Shown: positions 22,701-34,146 of the stretch, piece after piece
Layout of the letters: every line of letters starts with the position of its first letter
How positions within the stretch are numbered: the first letter of the stretch is position 1
NCBI GenBank assembly: GCA_902729315.2
Contig: LR746264.1
Coordinates: 3,326,878-3,390,877, forward strand
Origin: Spirodela intermedia
Taxonomy: Eukaryota > Streptophyta > Magnoliopsida > Alismatales > Araceae
Direction of reading: 5' to 3'
Length of the DNA stretch: 64,000 bases
Notes under the pieces: generated by a model
The model's input: only the letters and a program-made list of their open reading frames with translations
Database searches by the model: none
What the model was told of the DNA's origin: nothing
Made by a program: the position numbers and the translations under genes

Positions 22701-23103
22701 CCGGATTCTCCGGAGCAAGTACGACCTCGCCAGCCGCTCCTTCGCCCCCGACCAGGAGATCCTCGAATCTCTGAAGGGAATCCAGCTGGAGGACAAGACA
22801 TTCAAGCAGCTGCAGAAGGAGTGCATGCCCTTCGTCAAGTTCAAGAAGGACGAAGTCAACTCTGTGGGCCCACAGGCACTTGACCTGCGGCTGCCATTCG
22901 GCGAGTTGGAGGTGCTCTCCGAGAACGTTGACCTCATCAGGCGACAGCTCCAGCTGGAGCATCTGGAGGTCCTGAGCTTCACTGACGGCACCGCCGTGGA
23001 GAGGGCGGGGCCCTACAGGGATCTGCTGCTGCAGAACCGCCCATCCCCGGGCAGCCCCGCCGCCATTTTCTTGGGAGGCGCCGACTTGCAACCGGCGGCG
23101 TAG
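19771..23103 (+). CDS. cytosolic leucyl-tRNA synthetase
   Basis: This class Ia aminoacyl-tRNA synthetase charges tRNA-Leu in the cytosol (counterpart of Arabidopsis At1g09620, about 1091 residues). The true start is the ATG at 19771, giving 1110 residues in one uninterrupted exon. The HIGH signature appears as HLGH (about residues 72-75) in the PYPYMNG context, followed by HCTGMPIKA. The connective editing domain contains TLRPETMYGQTN and GTGIVTSVPSDSPDD. The catalytic KMSKS loop is at residues 732-736 (LNSEKMSKSTGN). The anticodon-binding and C-terminal extension of the eukaryotic/archaeal type follow, ending with a low-complexity AAAA stretch and NRPSPGSP. No organelle presequence is obvious. 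Third positions are strongly GC-biased, so long antisense frames appear opposite it. Confidence 0.97.
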   Translation: MAPEPKETAAGAGADGGKSFARRDLLRSIERAVQRRWEEAEVFKADSRPAAPAPEEKFFGNFPYPYMNGSLHLGHGFSLSKLEFASAFHRLCGRNVLLPFAFHCTGMPIKASADKLAREIKQFGNPPVFPDPDARAAEEENPPVAGDGDGDQAAPDKFKSKRSKAAAKSGGDKHQWDIMKSFGLSETEISSFQDPYHWLSHFPPLAKEDLRAFGLGCDWRRSFITTDMNPFYDSFVRWQMRKLKAMGKIVKAVRYAIYSPLDGQPCADHDRATGEGVQPQDYVLIKMEVLPPFTGKMKALEGKRVFLAAATLRPETMYGQTNCWVLPEGKYGAYEVNDSEVFVLTARAALNLAYQRLSRVPEKPTCLVELSGQDLIGLPLSSPLSFNKIIYSLPMLTILTDKGTGIVTSVPSDSPDDFMALQDLKAKPALRSKYGVKDEWVLPFEVIPIIRIPEFGDKAAEKVCTDLKIRSQNDKEKLAEAKRLTYLKGFTEGTMLVGEFAGKMVQEAKPLIRSALLAGGAAVMYSEPERRVTSRSGDDCVVALTDQWYITYGEEEWRKKAETCLAAMNLFSDETRHGFEHTLSWLNQWACSRSFGLGTRIPWDEQFLVESLSDSTLYMAYYTVAHLLQNGDMYGGGGEASAVRPGQMTDEVWDFVFSGGATPESSELPAALLRQMKQEFEYWYPFDLRVSGKDLIQNHLTFCIYNHTALLPERQWPLGFRCNGHIMLNSEKMSKSTGNFKTLRQAIEEYSADATRFSLADAGDGMDDANFVTDTANAAILRLTKELTWMEEVLATEETLRRGPPLTYADRVFANEINIAVCAAKQSYRDVMFREALKTGFYDLQAARDEYRLSCGGAAMNRDLLWRFMDAQTRILAPICPHYAEHVWKEILRRDGFVVTAGWPPADAPDPTLKRANRYLQDTIALMRKLKEKQEFGAKKPKKGGGAAAAPQVEQRRLSAGLIYVNEQYDGWKEGCLRILRSKYDLASRSFAPDQEILESLKGIQLEDKTFKQLQKECMPFVKFKKDEVNSVGPQALDLRLPFGELEVLSENVDLIRRQLQLEHLEVLSFTDGTAVERAGPYRDLLLQNRPSPGSPAAIFLGGADLQPAA

Positions 23104-23640
23104 TTGGCGGCCAGATAGATTTAAGGGGCCGGCGGCGGCGGCCCCCTTTTTTGGTGTTATTTAATAGAAAGTTCTGAATTTCTCTCTCTTGCATTTCCGT
23201 TTTTGAATTCCAAGTCTGTGGCCTCTGAGATTGTCCCACCGGATAATTACTCTTGGAGTTTATTATGTTACATAGAATGACACCTTTTGACCATCTCTCT
23301 CTCTCTCTCTAGACACACAAAACTGTTGAAGAAGGAAAATGATTGAGGGAAACTCTTGTCGTTTATCATGTTACATTGTAGGACACCAGTAGCATCAACT
23401 CTCTCTCTCTCTAGCACCCAAAACTGCCTAAGGAAAAACTTGTTACGTTAGACGACACCATTACCATCAACTCTCTCTCTCTCTCTCTCTCTCTCTCGCT
23501 CTCTCTGTGGACACCCAAAACTGCGAACAAGGAAAAACTTGTCGTTTATCATGTTACATTGGAGGACACTACTACCATCAACTCTCTCTCTCTCTCTCTA
23601 GAGGCCCAAACCTGGGTAAAGGAAAATAATTGAGGGGAGG
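23104..23640. repeat. tandem units carrying (CT)n in the 3' flank of LeuRS
   Basis: Four units share the order 'gttacatt...gacacca...ccatcaa', (CT)n, 'aga.acccaaaactg', 'aaggaaaaacttgt'. They begin near 23262, 23366, 23445 and 23552. The microsatellite sits at the same place in each unit and differs in length, so larger units duplicated with their CT tract inside. Confidence 0.85.
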
Positions 23641-23987
23641 GCGGTGGGGGTGGATAGAGAGAGAAAACCCGATATTATTATGTAGATCCACATAGCAAGG
23701 ATGGCAGCGACTGTATGTATGTAAAAGCCAAGACTTAGCAAGAGCCGTAGCTCTCCTATACGACCGAGAAGAAGAAGAAGATGATGATGATGAAGAAGAA
23801 GAAGAAGAAGAGAGCCCGGAGCGGCGCTGCTCCTGAAGATGGTGATTTCATGAAAGCTGGCGATGGCGGCAAGCGCGGCTAGGCCTGCATGAGAGAGAGA
23901 TAGAGAGAGAAAGGAAGGGGGGGTGGGTAGAGAGGGTATCAGAGGTAGGTATTCCAAGAGATTTGGAAGGGGAAGGGGTGGGGGCCG

Positions 23988-26858
<2,871 letters not shown>

Positions 26859-27780
26859 TCAAATGGGAAAGAAGAAAGTGCAGATGAGGTTGAGTGGTAT
26901 TTTTTGTGTAGATGTGTACACCATCATCATCAATAAGGAATAAAATACGGTGTTAAGAAAACATGATGGACAACATTTAAATGAAAAAAAAAAAAAAACA
27001 AGTTGCGTCTTGGAAGAAGCCTCCTAGTAATTAGACCTAGAGACGATAAAAAAACTACATAGAAAGTCATCACGGTGTATGCAATCAGAAATTACATTAC
27101 GCAAAAGAAGACGACCCATTCTCAAGGAACTACCAACAACTGGATGATTTTTTTCCTTTACTTTATACTAGTATATTTTTTTTATTGAAAATAAGTGAAG
27201 AAGCGAGTGTCACCGAAATAGTTCGGTTGATCGCACCTGACAAAGACCCACCTCAAAATTTCCACAAAATACAATAAAACAAAAACTCCACACCTTTATC
27301 TATCCATACTATCAAGAAGAGCAAGCTATTGCAGCAAAAACCCAAAATGAATACGAATATTTTTGAAAAAGGAGAACCATATGATGGAATTTTGAACCCA
27401 CAAACCCAATCATTCAGGGGACAACTGATTCAAAGTATTCGAATCATAAGCATGAAGTTAAAGATTAAACCCACAAGAAATGAGTGATACTGCCAAATTA
27501 CGCCCCAAACCGAGCAGGTAAAAAGAAGGGGATCTCCATCTTACGCCTCGCAACAGGAGAAGAGAAAAAAGTGTAAAAAAGGATGGACATAAAAAAGAAT
27601 CATTCACAGGAGGAGCGCCCCTGATTCTACCGAAGAAACACCAGATCGGCCACCGAAACACTTGAACAGAGGACAAAACAAGAGCAGATCGAAGCAACAA
27701 AAGCGAAAGGATCTGGGAGAAATCCTCCCGGCGAATCACAGAACCGAAGGAAAGATTGAGGTGAGAGGCGATCGGCTTAC

Positions 27781-27870
27781 CGGAGGCGAACAACGAAACT
27801 GAGGTCGGGGAGGGCCCGGCGGCGAGAGGAAGAAGCACAGCAGATCCTAGGAGAACTAGAGAGGGTCGTC
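27781..27870 (-). other. likely 5' non-coding exon of the ARF gene
   Basis: On the minus strand this stretch ends in CCTCCG followed by GTAAGC at 27780, a good donor. It lies just downstream of the TGGGCC-rich promoter. The first-exon boundary on the far side is inferred from composition only. Confidence 0.5.
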
Positions 27871-27989
27871 TCTCACTCCCTCCGCAGGATTTTATTCCCC
27901 CGAGAATCCGCCGTTAACTCCGCTCAAGCTCCGTCACATCTCCGTCAAAACCACCGTCAAATGTACAGAGCATTGCGGGTCCCACAAAT

Positions 27990-28210
27990 GGTCGGCCCAA
28001 CCTATGGGCCCAGATTCCCGGCCTCACCATGTGCTGAATCGAACTAGCAGACAGAACGCTCCACATGGGGAAACGAACCCTATAAGGCCGTCTATGGGCT
28101 AGGCCCAATACCATAACTACCTTGGCCCATTAATTCCTCCTGAGCTAGATCCTGAACCAAATGCGCGTTATTGGGCCAGACCAGCCCATTTTCCCCCACC
28201 TTGGGCCATT
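27990..28210 (-). promoter_or_regulatory. cluster of TGGGCC/GGCCCA (site II-like) motifs upstream of ARF
   Basis: Six TGGGCC or GGCCCA hexamers lie at 27994, 28005, 28102, 28124, 28172 and 28202. Site II elements bind TCP factors and mark promoters of growth and housekeeping genes. Further copies occur near 28510-28540, between ARF and the divergent polcalcin gene. Activity is inferred. Confidence 0.6.
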
Positions 28211-28660
28211 TAATTTTATCGCGTTAATGCGCTATTAAACGTGTATGCTGGCGTAATTTTCCAGGTTTATTCACCCTAATATTCTTCGATTTTTCGGATC
28301 ATGAATCCATTTATCGTTATATTTGATTTATAATTTATAAAAATAAAAAATATTTATAAGGAAGATTATTGAACATCATATCAGGAGGAAAATCTTAGTT
28401 TCATAATATTTATTAATATATTAATTCCCTGCACAAATGACTCGGAGAGAGAGAGAGAGAGGAGGAAGACGATAACATTGATGAGCCGGGTTAATGAGAC
28501 TGGAGTTGGGCCAATAGATATTGGGCCAGCCCACTTACTTTTTGTGGGCCCCAGCAAAATATCTGTTGTTCTGATTTGGCCGGGCCATGCACGTATCGAA
28601 AACTACACTCATGCATGAGATTTAGACGAAAAACCCAGAGAGGGAGAGGGAGGGAATGAT
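28211..28660. other. intergenic DNA between ARF and the polcalcin gene
   Basis: AT-rich DNA with one (GA)n patch near 28445-28462 and two TGGGCC motifs near 28508 and 28523. No gene is seen. Confidence 0.45.
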
Positions 28661-28664
28661 GGGC

Positions 28665-28665
28665 T

Positions 28666-28700
<35 letters not shown>

Positions 28701-29109
28701 GGGAGGGAGAGAGAAGGGAACATAGGACTGAGGGGGATGGGAGATGACAAATGGAGGGGATGAGGTGGGGAGAGAGAGGGAGAGAGAAGAGGAAGAAAAA
28801 GAAGAGGGCGGGAGGGAGAAGAGGAGGATCAATGGAGGCGAGAGAGAGAGGGGAAGAAGAGAGAAGGGGTCATAGGAGTGAGGGGGAGGGAGAGATGGAG
28901 AGGACAAATGCAGGGGATGGGGGAGAGAGAGAGTACAGAGAGATGGTCTCGGCTGAACGGTTCTTGGGGCAGAAAGTGAGGATCCCCGGGTTTAACGGGG
29001 GGAGCCCAGGCCATCCTCCTCCTCCTCCTCCTCCTCAAGCCCTTCATAACCTTCCCCCGCCATCGATCTCCTCTTCTCCAGCAGCACCGGCAGACTGCAG
29101 CAGCTACAC

Positions 29110-29162
<53 letters not shown>
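28665..29162 (+). repeat. GA-rich leader with internal duplication, 5' of the polcalcin gene
   Basis: (GA)n tracts lie at about 28668-28695 and 29115-29160. A block of about 90 bp, with 'gagagaaggg', 'cataggactgagggggatgg' and 'gacaaatggaggggatg', is repeated about 150 bp later with small changes. The long open frame through it encodes Arg/Glu/Gly runs and is not credible as protein. Confidence 0.7.
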
Positions 29163-29163
<1 letters not shown>

Positions 29164-29174
29164 GTTAGAGAGAG

Positions 29175-29429
29175 ATGGGGGGTAGCGCAGAGGAGATGGT
29201 GGAGATGGAGAGGATCTTCAAGAGGTTCGACGCGAACGGGGACGGGAAGATCTCGTCCAAGGAGCTGGAGGACGCTCTTGGCTCTCTCGGGACGGCCTCG
29301 CCGGAGGACGTGGCCCGCATGATGCGCGAGCTCGACACCGACCGCGATGGCTTCATCTCCTTCGACGAATTCTCCGCCTTCTACCGCGCCAACCGGGCCC
29401 TCATGAAGGACGTCGCCAAGGTCCTCTGA
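29175..29429 (+). CDS. polcalcin-like two-EF-hand calcium-binding protein
   Basis: This 84-residue, single-exon protein has two EF-hands: loop DANGDGKISSKE (about residues 20-31) and loop DTDRDGFISFDE (about 55-66). All canonical calcium ligands are present, including Glu at position 12 of loop 1 and loop 2. The surrounding IFKRFD, RMMRELD and ANRALMKDVAKVL patterns match polcalcins, small pollen calcium sensors known as allergens in grasses (Phl p 7, Cyn d 7) and birch (Bet v 4). Pollen expression is inferred from the family. The ATG at 29175 lies about 14 bp after a long GA tract. It converges on the carrier gene. Confidence 0.95.
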   Translation: MGGSAEEMVEMERIFKRFDANGDGKISSKELEDALGSLGTASPEDVARMMRELDTDRDGFISFDEFSAFYRANRALMKDVAKVL

Positions 29430-30362
29430 ACCTATTTCAGAGCTAACCTCCTCCCGTCTTATTTAATTTTCAATATGGTCGTTATTATTTCTACTTATAC
29501 TATTTATTTTTCAATATTTCCTGCGAATAAATATATCTTTTAGATATTTGAAAACTTAATTTGCGATTATTCACTTTCTGCAGATAATTATTTACGTGAG
29601 TTTTTGGATTTTTTGGGTTCTCATGAATTAATTTCCGAATATATGTGCAAATGCATCAAGCGGAAAGGACCCCGTTCAAATGCAACTTTATAGATATGCG
29701 AATAAACACATATATTATTCGATAATTCGAAGAAACGTAATTAATTATTGAATACATGCACGAATACGTCAAGGGGGAGGGAAGGCCTGCCTACTACAAT
29801 CGTGGGACTTAAACAAAAATAATAATTATTTTATGTATTTATCCTTTGTGATTTTAATATTAAGTTCATGTAAAATATACTTTAATTACTCGACTAGAAA
29901 GCAATAACATATAAATCTATATAAATATTTATTTTTCTCGAGATTCAAGTGACTTAATTTATATTATTTCAGTAAGCAATTAAAATTAAGATCAGCGTGC
30001 CCCATGAGGTCACAAAAATCGCATGGAAAGAATTCCATCATTGGAAGGGCTGGAATCAATTCACTAATACCTCGGTGGCAGCTCCCATGGCTCTTGATCC
30101 TTCCCCGCAGTGCAGCGACTGGCGGCGGAGAATGCCCTTGAATTCTTCGATGGGTTTGCCGCCACCAGCGGATGAGAACACTCTTGGATTCCTCCATAGG
30201 TTCGCCAGTGGGGGGAAGTGGCTGGCGATTGGTGGCGGGGCATCGCCAATTGGCGGTGGAGGGAAGTGGCTGGGGATCAGTAATTGGCGGTGGGGCATTG
30301 GCAATTGGCGGCAATCCCAGTGAGCTGAGGCTCGTGTTGGCATTGGCCGGCGCCAATGGTGG
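29430..30362. other. 3' flanks of the polcalcin and carrier genes
   Basis: Positions 29430-29990 are AT-rich with no gene. Positions 30180-30330 hold imperfect short tandem units of the 'ggaagtggctgg' and 'aattggcggtgg' type just downstream of the carrier's stop codon, probably in its 3' UTR. Confidence 0.5.
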
Positions 30363-31409
30363 TCAGTCACGCTTCAGCGAGAGCCGCTCTGAAAATCAAA
30401 ATTCTCTGAGATCAGAGTGGGGGGGAGCAGCCGTCAGGAGGAAAAGTGAGGGAGGGGGGGAGAACTCACTGATGAGCTCGTAGGTGACGATCATGGAGGT
30501 TCCCCAGAGAGACATGTTGAGGAAGCGGGGGCCAAAGCCTCTGTAGAAGCCCGCCCAGCCGTCTTCTTCGAGGAGGAGGCACACCGTCTTCCTGACGGAG
30601 GGTCGGCCCACGCCGTAGTTATCCATCACCTGCAGAACCCATCAGGATCATCAGGAATATGATCGGCCATTAGAATCTTCCCTACATATGACGATCGGTG
30701 ATCGTGATCGGGACTTCCCTAAATAGTATAATCGACGATCTAAATCTGCCTTAAATGCTATAATCAGAAAGTGAAATCAGCCCTGCATGCTATATTGAGC
30801 AATTCAAATATGCACTAAATAGTATAGTAAGAAACATTTGGAAATATGACCTAATTTCTATGGATAGAACAGTCAGGGATTGAAATGTTCTGCGCACCTG
30901 AAGTCTTGTCTTGATGGTGTCAATTGGGGTCGTTATCACAGAGGAGCAAGCGCCAGCTGCTGTCCCTGCGGTCGCCTGAACAGCCACCAGTTCGCAGTGA
31001 GATGGCTTCTTCTCAGAATCATCGCCATAGCCCAGGGTGCTATATTAGGAAAAAAAAGGCAGGCTGAATGAGAAGAGAAATTCAACAAGCAGATGGGATG
31101 GATAAGACTTTCCATGGAAGTACCTCCAGATGAGGTGCTGAGCTGACCCATAGACGCCCCACCAGAGGGCGTTGGCTGGAGACTGAGTCAAGAGAGTCAG
31201 CCCGAAGCCTCTATAAAGGCCTCGGAGTCCCTCAGTCTTGAGTACTCCCCGTATGGCGTTGAAAGGGCCATCATAGTTGCCCATTCCAGGCAGGCCCTGG
31301 ACCATGAGCCTCTGGCATATCTGCAGACAGAAGAATTGAATCAAGTTATACCATGTCCAGCAGGGTAAACCATAGCTTCATAGAATATCATGACGACCAA
31401 GGCATGGAG

Positions 31410-31449
<40 letters not shown>

Positions 31450-33523
31450 CAGAAAATAGGGTTTTTAGTTTTAGCTCCCAGAAAATACATTGAATAATTA
31501 ATAATTTAATGATTCTTTGATGTCCAAAGATCGAAGGGTTCACGCTGTAAACCGCCTCAAATCATTTACAAGCTCATATGCAGAAGCTTATTTCTCTCGA
31601 GATATCTAGCAATGTAAGAATTGCTATCTAATGTTCAAATAGCATGTATTTTTCTCGAGATCACGATGTATTTAGCAAGAAAATTTCCTGATATTCTACT
31701 CTCAACGACTCTCTAATGTCCAAATAGCAGGTATGTGACACTGTAAACTATCTCAATTCATTTCCAAGCCCATATGCGGCCGCTTATCTTAACCTGAGGT
31801 ATCTAACTAATAATATCATGAAGAATCTAGACATAACTTTTCCTAATGTTCCTCTTTCAATGGTTCTTTCCTGCCCAGTCAGCAGGGGTTTGAGACAATA
31901 AACCATCTCAATTTATTTCCAAGATCATAAGTACCAGCTTCTTTCATTTGAGACATCTAACATATAATACCGTGATGAATCGTCAAGAATTATTCGTCAG
32001 ACTTGACACATGCCATCCTGATTGAACGAAAAAGGTAAGATGATGGACTTACCACATCCAAGGGAACATAGTAAGCACAGGAGACAACATTTGAGGCCAT
32101 GCCCGCAACTCCATTTGCCAGACCAACTCGGGTTGCCCCTGGCATATTCAAGTCCTCAGTATGTCTAAGCACCATCTCCTTCGACATTTCTAGGGAAGTC
32201 AGTGCCAACACCCTGCCAGGCAAGGAACCAACAGCCGAGGTACCAAAGCCTCTGAATATGCCTCGGAAGCCATCATTCCTCATTATGTTCTTAAACACTG
32301 AAAACCCATGCATGTGTGCAAGAGTACCATCAGCCACTTGCATTCTAGTCTTCACAACCGCTATTGGGTGTAGTGAACCCATCTGAGCAGTGAATAGAAT
32401 TGCTCCGATGACATGAAACTTGGTTTTATCCAACCTAAAGAAAATAGAAAAACAAAAAGAATGAGACAAATGGCTGGACACATGATCAAAGAAACATATG
32501 CAACAACGCTACCGGAATAGCCATCATTGCCAGAAATGGATGATACCCCATTTCAACCATTGACCACAAATGTCAACGTAACATCTCCGTTACTCTAAAT
32601 ATCACGCTCAGACTAATTTTTTCTTAGATCTCATGGCTCCAACAAGAATTTTCCTGATAAAGTGTTTTAAAGAAACCTGATAAATGCAGGCAATTAGGCA
32701 ATATGGTAGTCTTTACCTCTTTACAATTAAAAAAAAAACAGCTCCGCGAAAAAAGTTTGCGGAAATTAAAAGTATACAAGGAGAGTAGAAACATGTTTGT
32801 TTTCAATGCCAATACTATCATATTCTCTGCTTCACAAACCACTGTCATCGTCTTATTAACCCCCTCGCCATGAGTTTTACTACCATTAAGCAGATACCAA
32901 TCATTTATTAGTGCACATGTCAACTCTGATTGCAGCTGTTGCAAGCATTGTTTCAAGTAATCAAGTAACAGCCTTGCTAATGGAGTTCCATAACCACTGT
33001 TTTTCAGCAGATAAAGACAAAACCAGTATTCTACTCGAACATTGGAAAACATTATTAGCGACTCGACATTGAAGATACGGCAGCAACCTTGAGGGGCGTT
33101 AGGTTTTAATACACAGTCTATGGCAGAGATATTCTTAGCGATGACGCTTTAACCCAATCACTCAGACTAATAAAAGAATACCTACGCGAAGTTGGAGCAC
33201 AAATACGACCTAGCTCTGGGTTTCTACTTTCTTCCTCCGATTCATCGTCATGATCCAGGAAACAGACAATATTAAATACTCCTTAGCATCATTAAACACA
33301 TGAGTACAAAGAGAAAGAGGCTAACTATCCTCGCAGAACCAAAGATCGAGAGACAAATCAACTCAAGAGTCCCCCGCGACTCATTTCTACCGAACCAGAA
33401 TGAAAAATACAAATACTCATGGAAGCAACATCGAGAGACCCAGATAGGCGCGCACCTGTCCCAATTGATGTTAACCTCAGAGAGAGCCAAGTCTGAAGTA
33501 GAGGACTCAGCTTTCACCGCCAT
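30363..33523 (-). CDS. mitochondrial carrier family protein, SLC25A44-like (At5g15640 type)
   Basis: This is a six-helix inner-membrane solute carrier. The six coding exons in order are 33523-33456, 32434-32053, 31320-31124, 31039-30898, 30629-30470 and 30388-30363: 975 nt, 324 residues, close to the family length. Three repeats are visible. The first carries HPIAVVKTR, where the usual acidic residue of Px[DE]xx[KR] is Ala; the second has VPLDVICQRL; the third has the canonical TPIDTIKTR. Repeat ends show YRGFG or FRGFG motifs. The last exon is only 26 nt and supplies the tail KRLSLKRD. Substrate is unproven; animal SLC25A44 carries branched-chain amino acids. Introns 2 and 4 contain diverged tandem repeats. 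Confidence 0.92.
30680..30870. repeat. short diverged tandem repeats in carrier intron 4
   Basis: Four loose copies of about 47 bp share 'ctaaatagtata' or 'ttaaatgctata' followed by 'atc.a..a..gaaat'. Divergence is high. Confidence 0.5.
31505..31990. repeat. three diverged tandem units in carrier intron 2
   Basis: Units near 31551, 31738 and 31894 share 'tgtaaac..cctcaa.tcattt.caagctcatatgc', then a 'gcttatttc' type block and 'gagatatctaaca'. Periods are about 187 and 156 bp. A (GA)n tract at about 31410-31442 precedes them. Confidence 0.7.
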
Positions 33524-33755
33524 TCCCGCCCCAGCTCCTCTGGATTCAAGGCTTTGCACCCCCTGCTTGAAGAGAGCGAGCGACGAGAGAGAGAGAGAGA
33601 GAAGGGGGGGTAAGGGGGGGCGGAGAGAACTTGTCCTTGGGCTCCCTCTCCCGCGGAGAGGAAACTGGGGTTTTCTAGAATCTTGGGTTGCAGAGATCGG
33701 GGAATGTGGGCCCGATCCTTCACACGTCATGCAGAATCGGCGGCTTGGACCATAC

Positions 33756-33783
33756 CACGTGTCGGGAGACACGAGATCACGTG
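33756..33783 (-). promoter_or_regulatory. two G-boxes upstream of the carrier gene
   Basis: CACGTG occurs at 33756-33761 and 33778-33783, about 235-260 bp 5' of the carrier ATG on the minus strand. Paired G-boxes often serve bZIP/bHLH control, for example light or ABA response. Function is inferred. Confidence 0.45.
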
Positions 33784-34146
33784 AGCAAGTAAAAAAAATC
33801 ACAAAAGGAAAACGAGTTATACGTGGCAGTGGGTCGGAGATCAAGTTTAAGGGGCCCGCGGGAAAAAATATTTTGAGACGACTATCGACAAGTCAACGAT
33901 CGATGGGAGATTTTAAAGGTGTGCTACATTGATTATTAGTCAACTTGTACATTGATTATTTGATAATTTTGATCTTCTCATTTTACCACTATAGAAATGC
34001 GTAAAATTTTACTATATTAAGAAATTATCGATTCTTAATTTGTCTAATACTTTGTGAGACTTATCTAAGTTGACTTCTTAACTTTTAGTCAACTTAAAAA
34101 CAGGTGAGTTCCATGATGAGTGATGATATCAAGTGCATTTTAAATC

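Noticed and set aside
28751-29164. A 137-codon frame upstream of the polcalcin gene as an N-terminal extension or separate gene
   Set aside because: It is an Arg/Glu/Gly-rich translation of GA repeats, ends before the polcalcin ATG and lies in another frame context.
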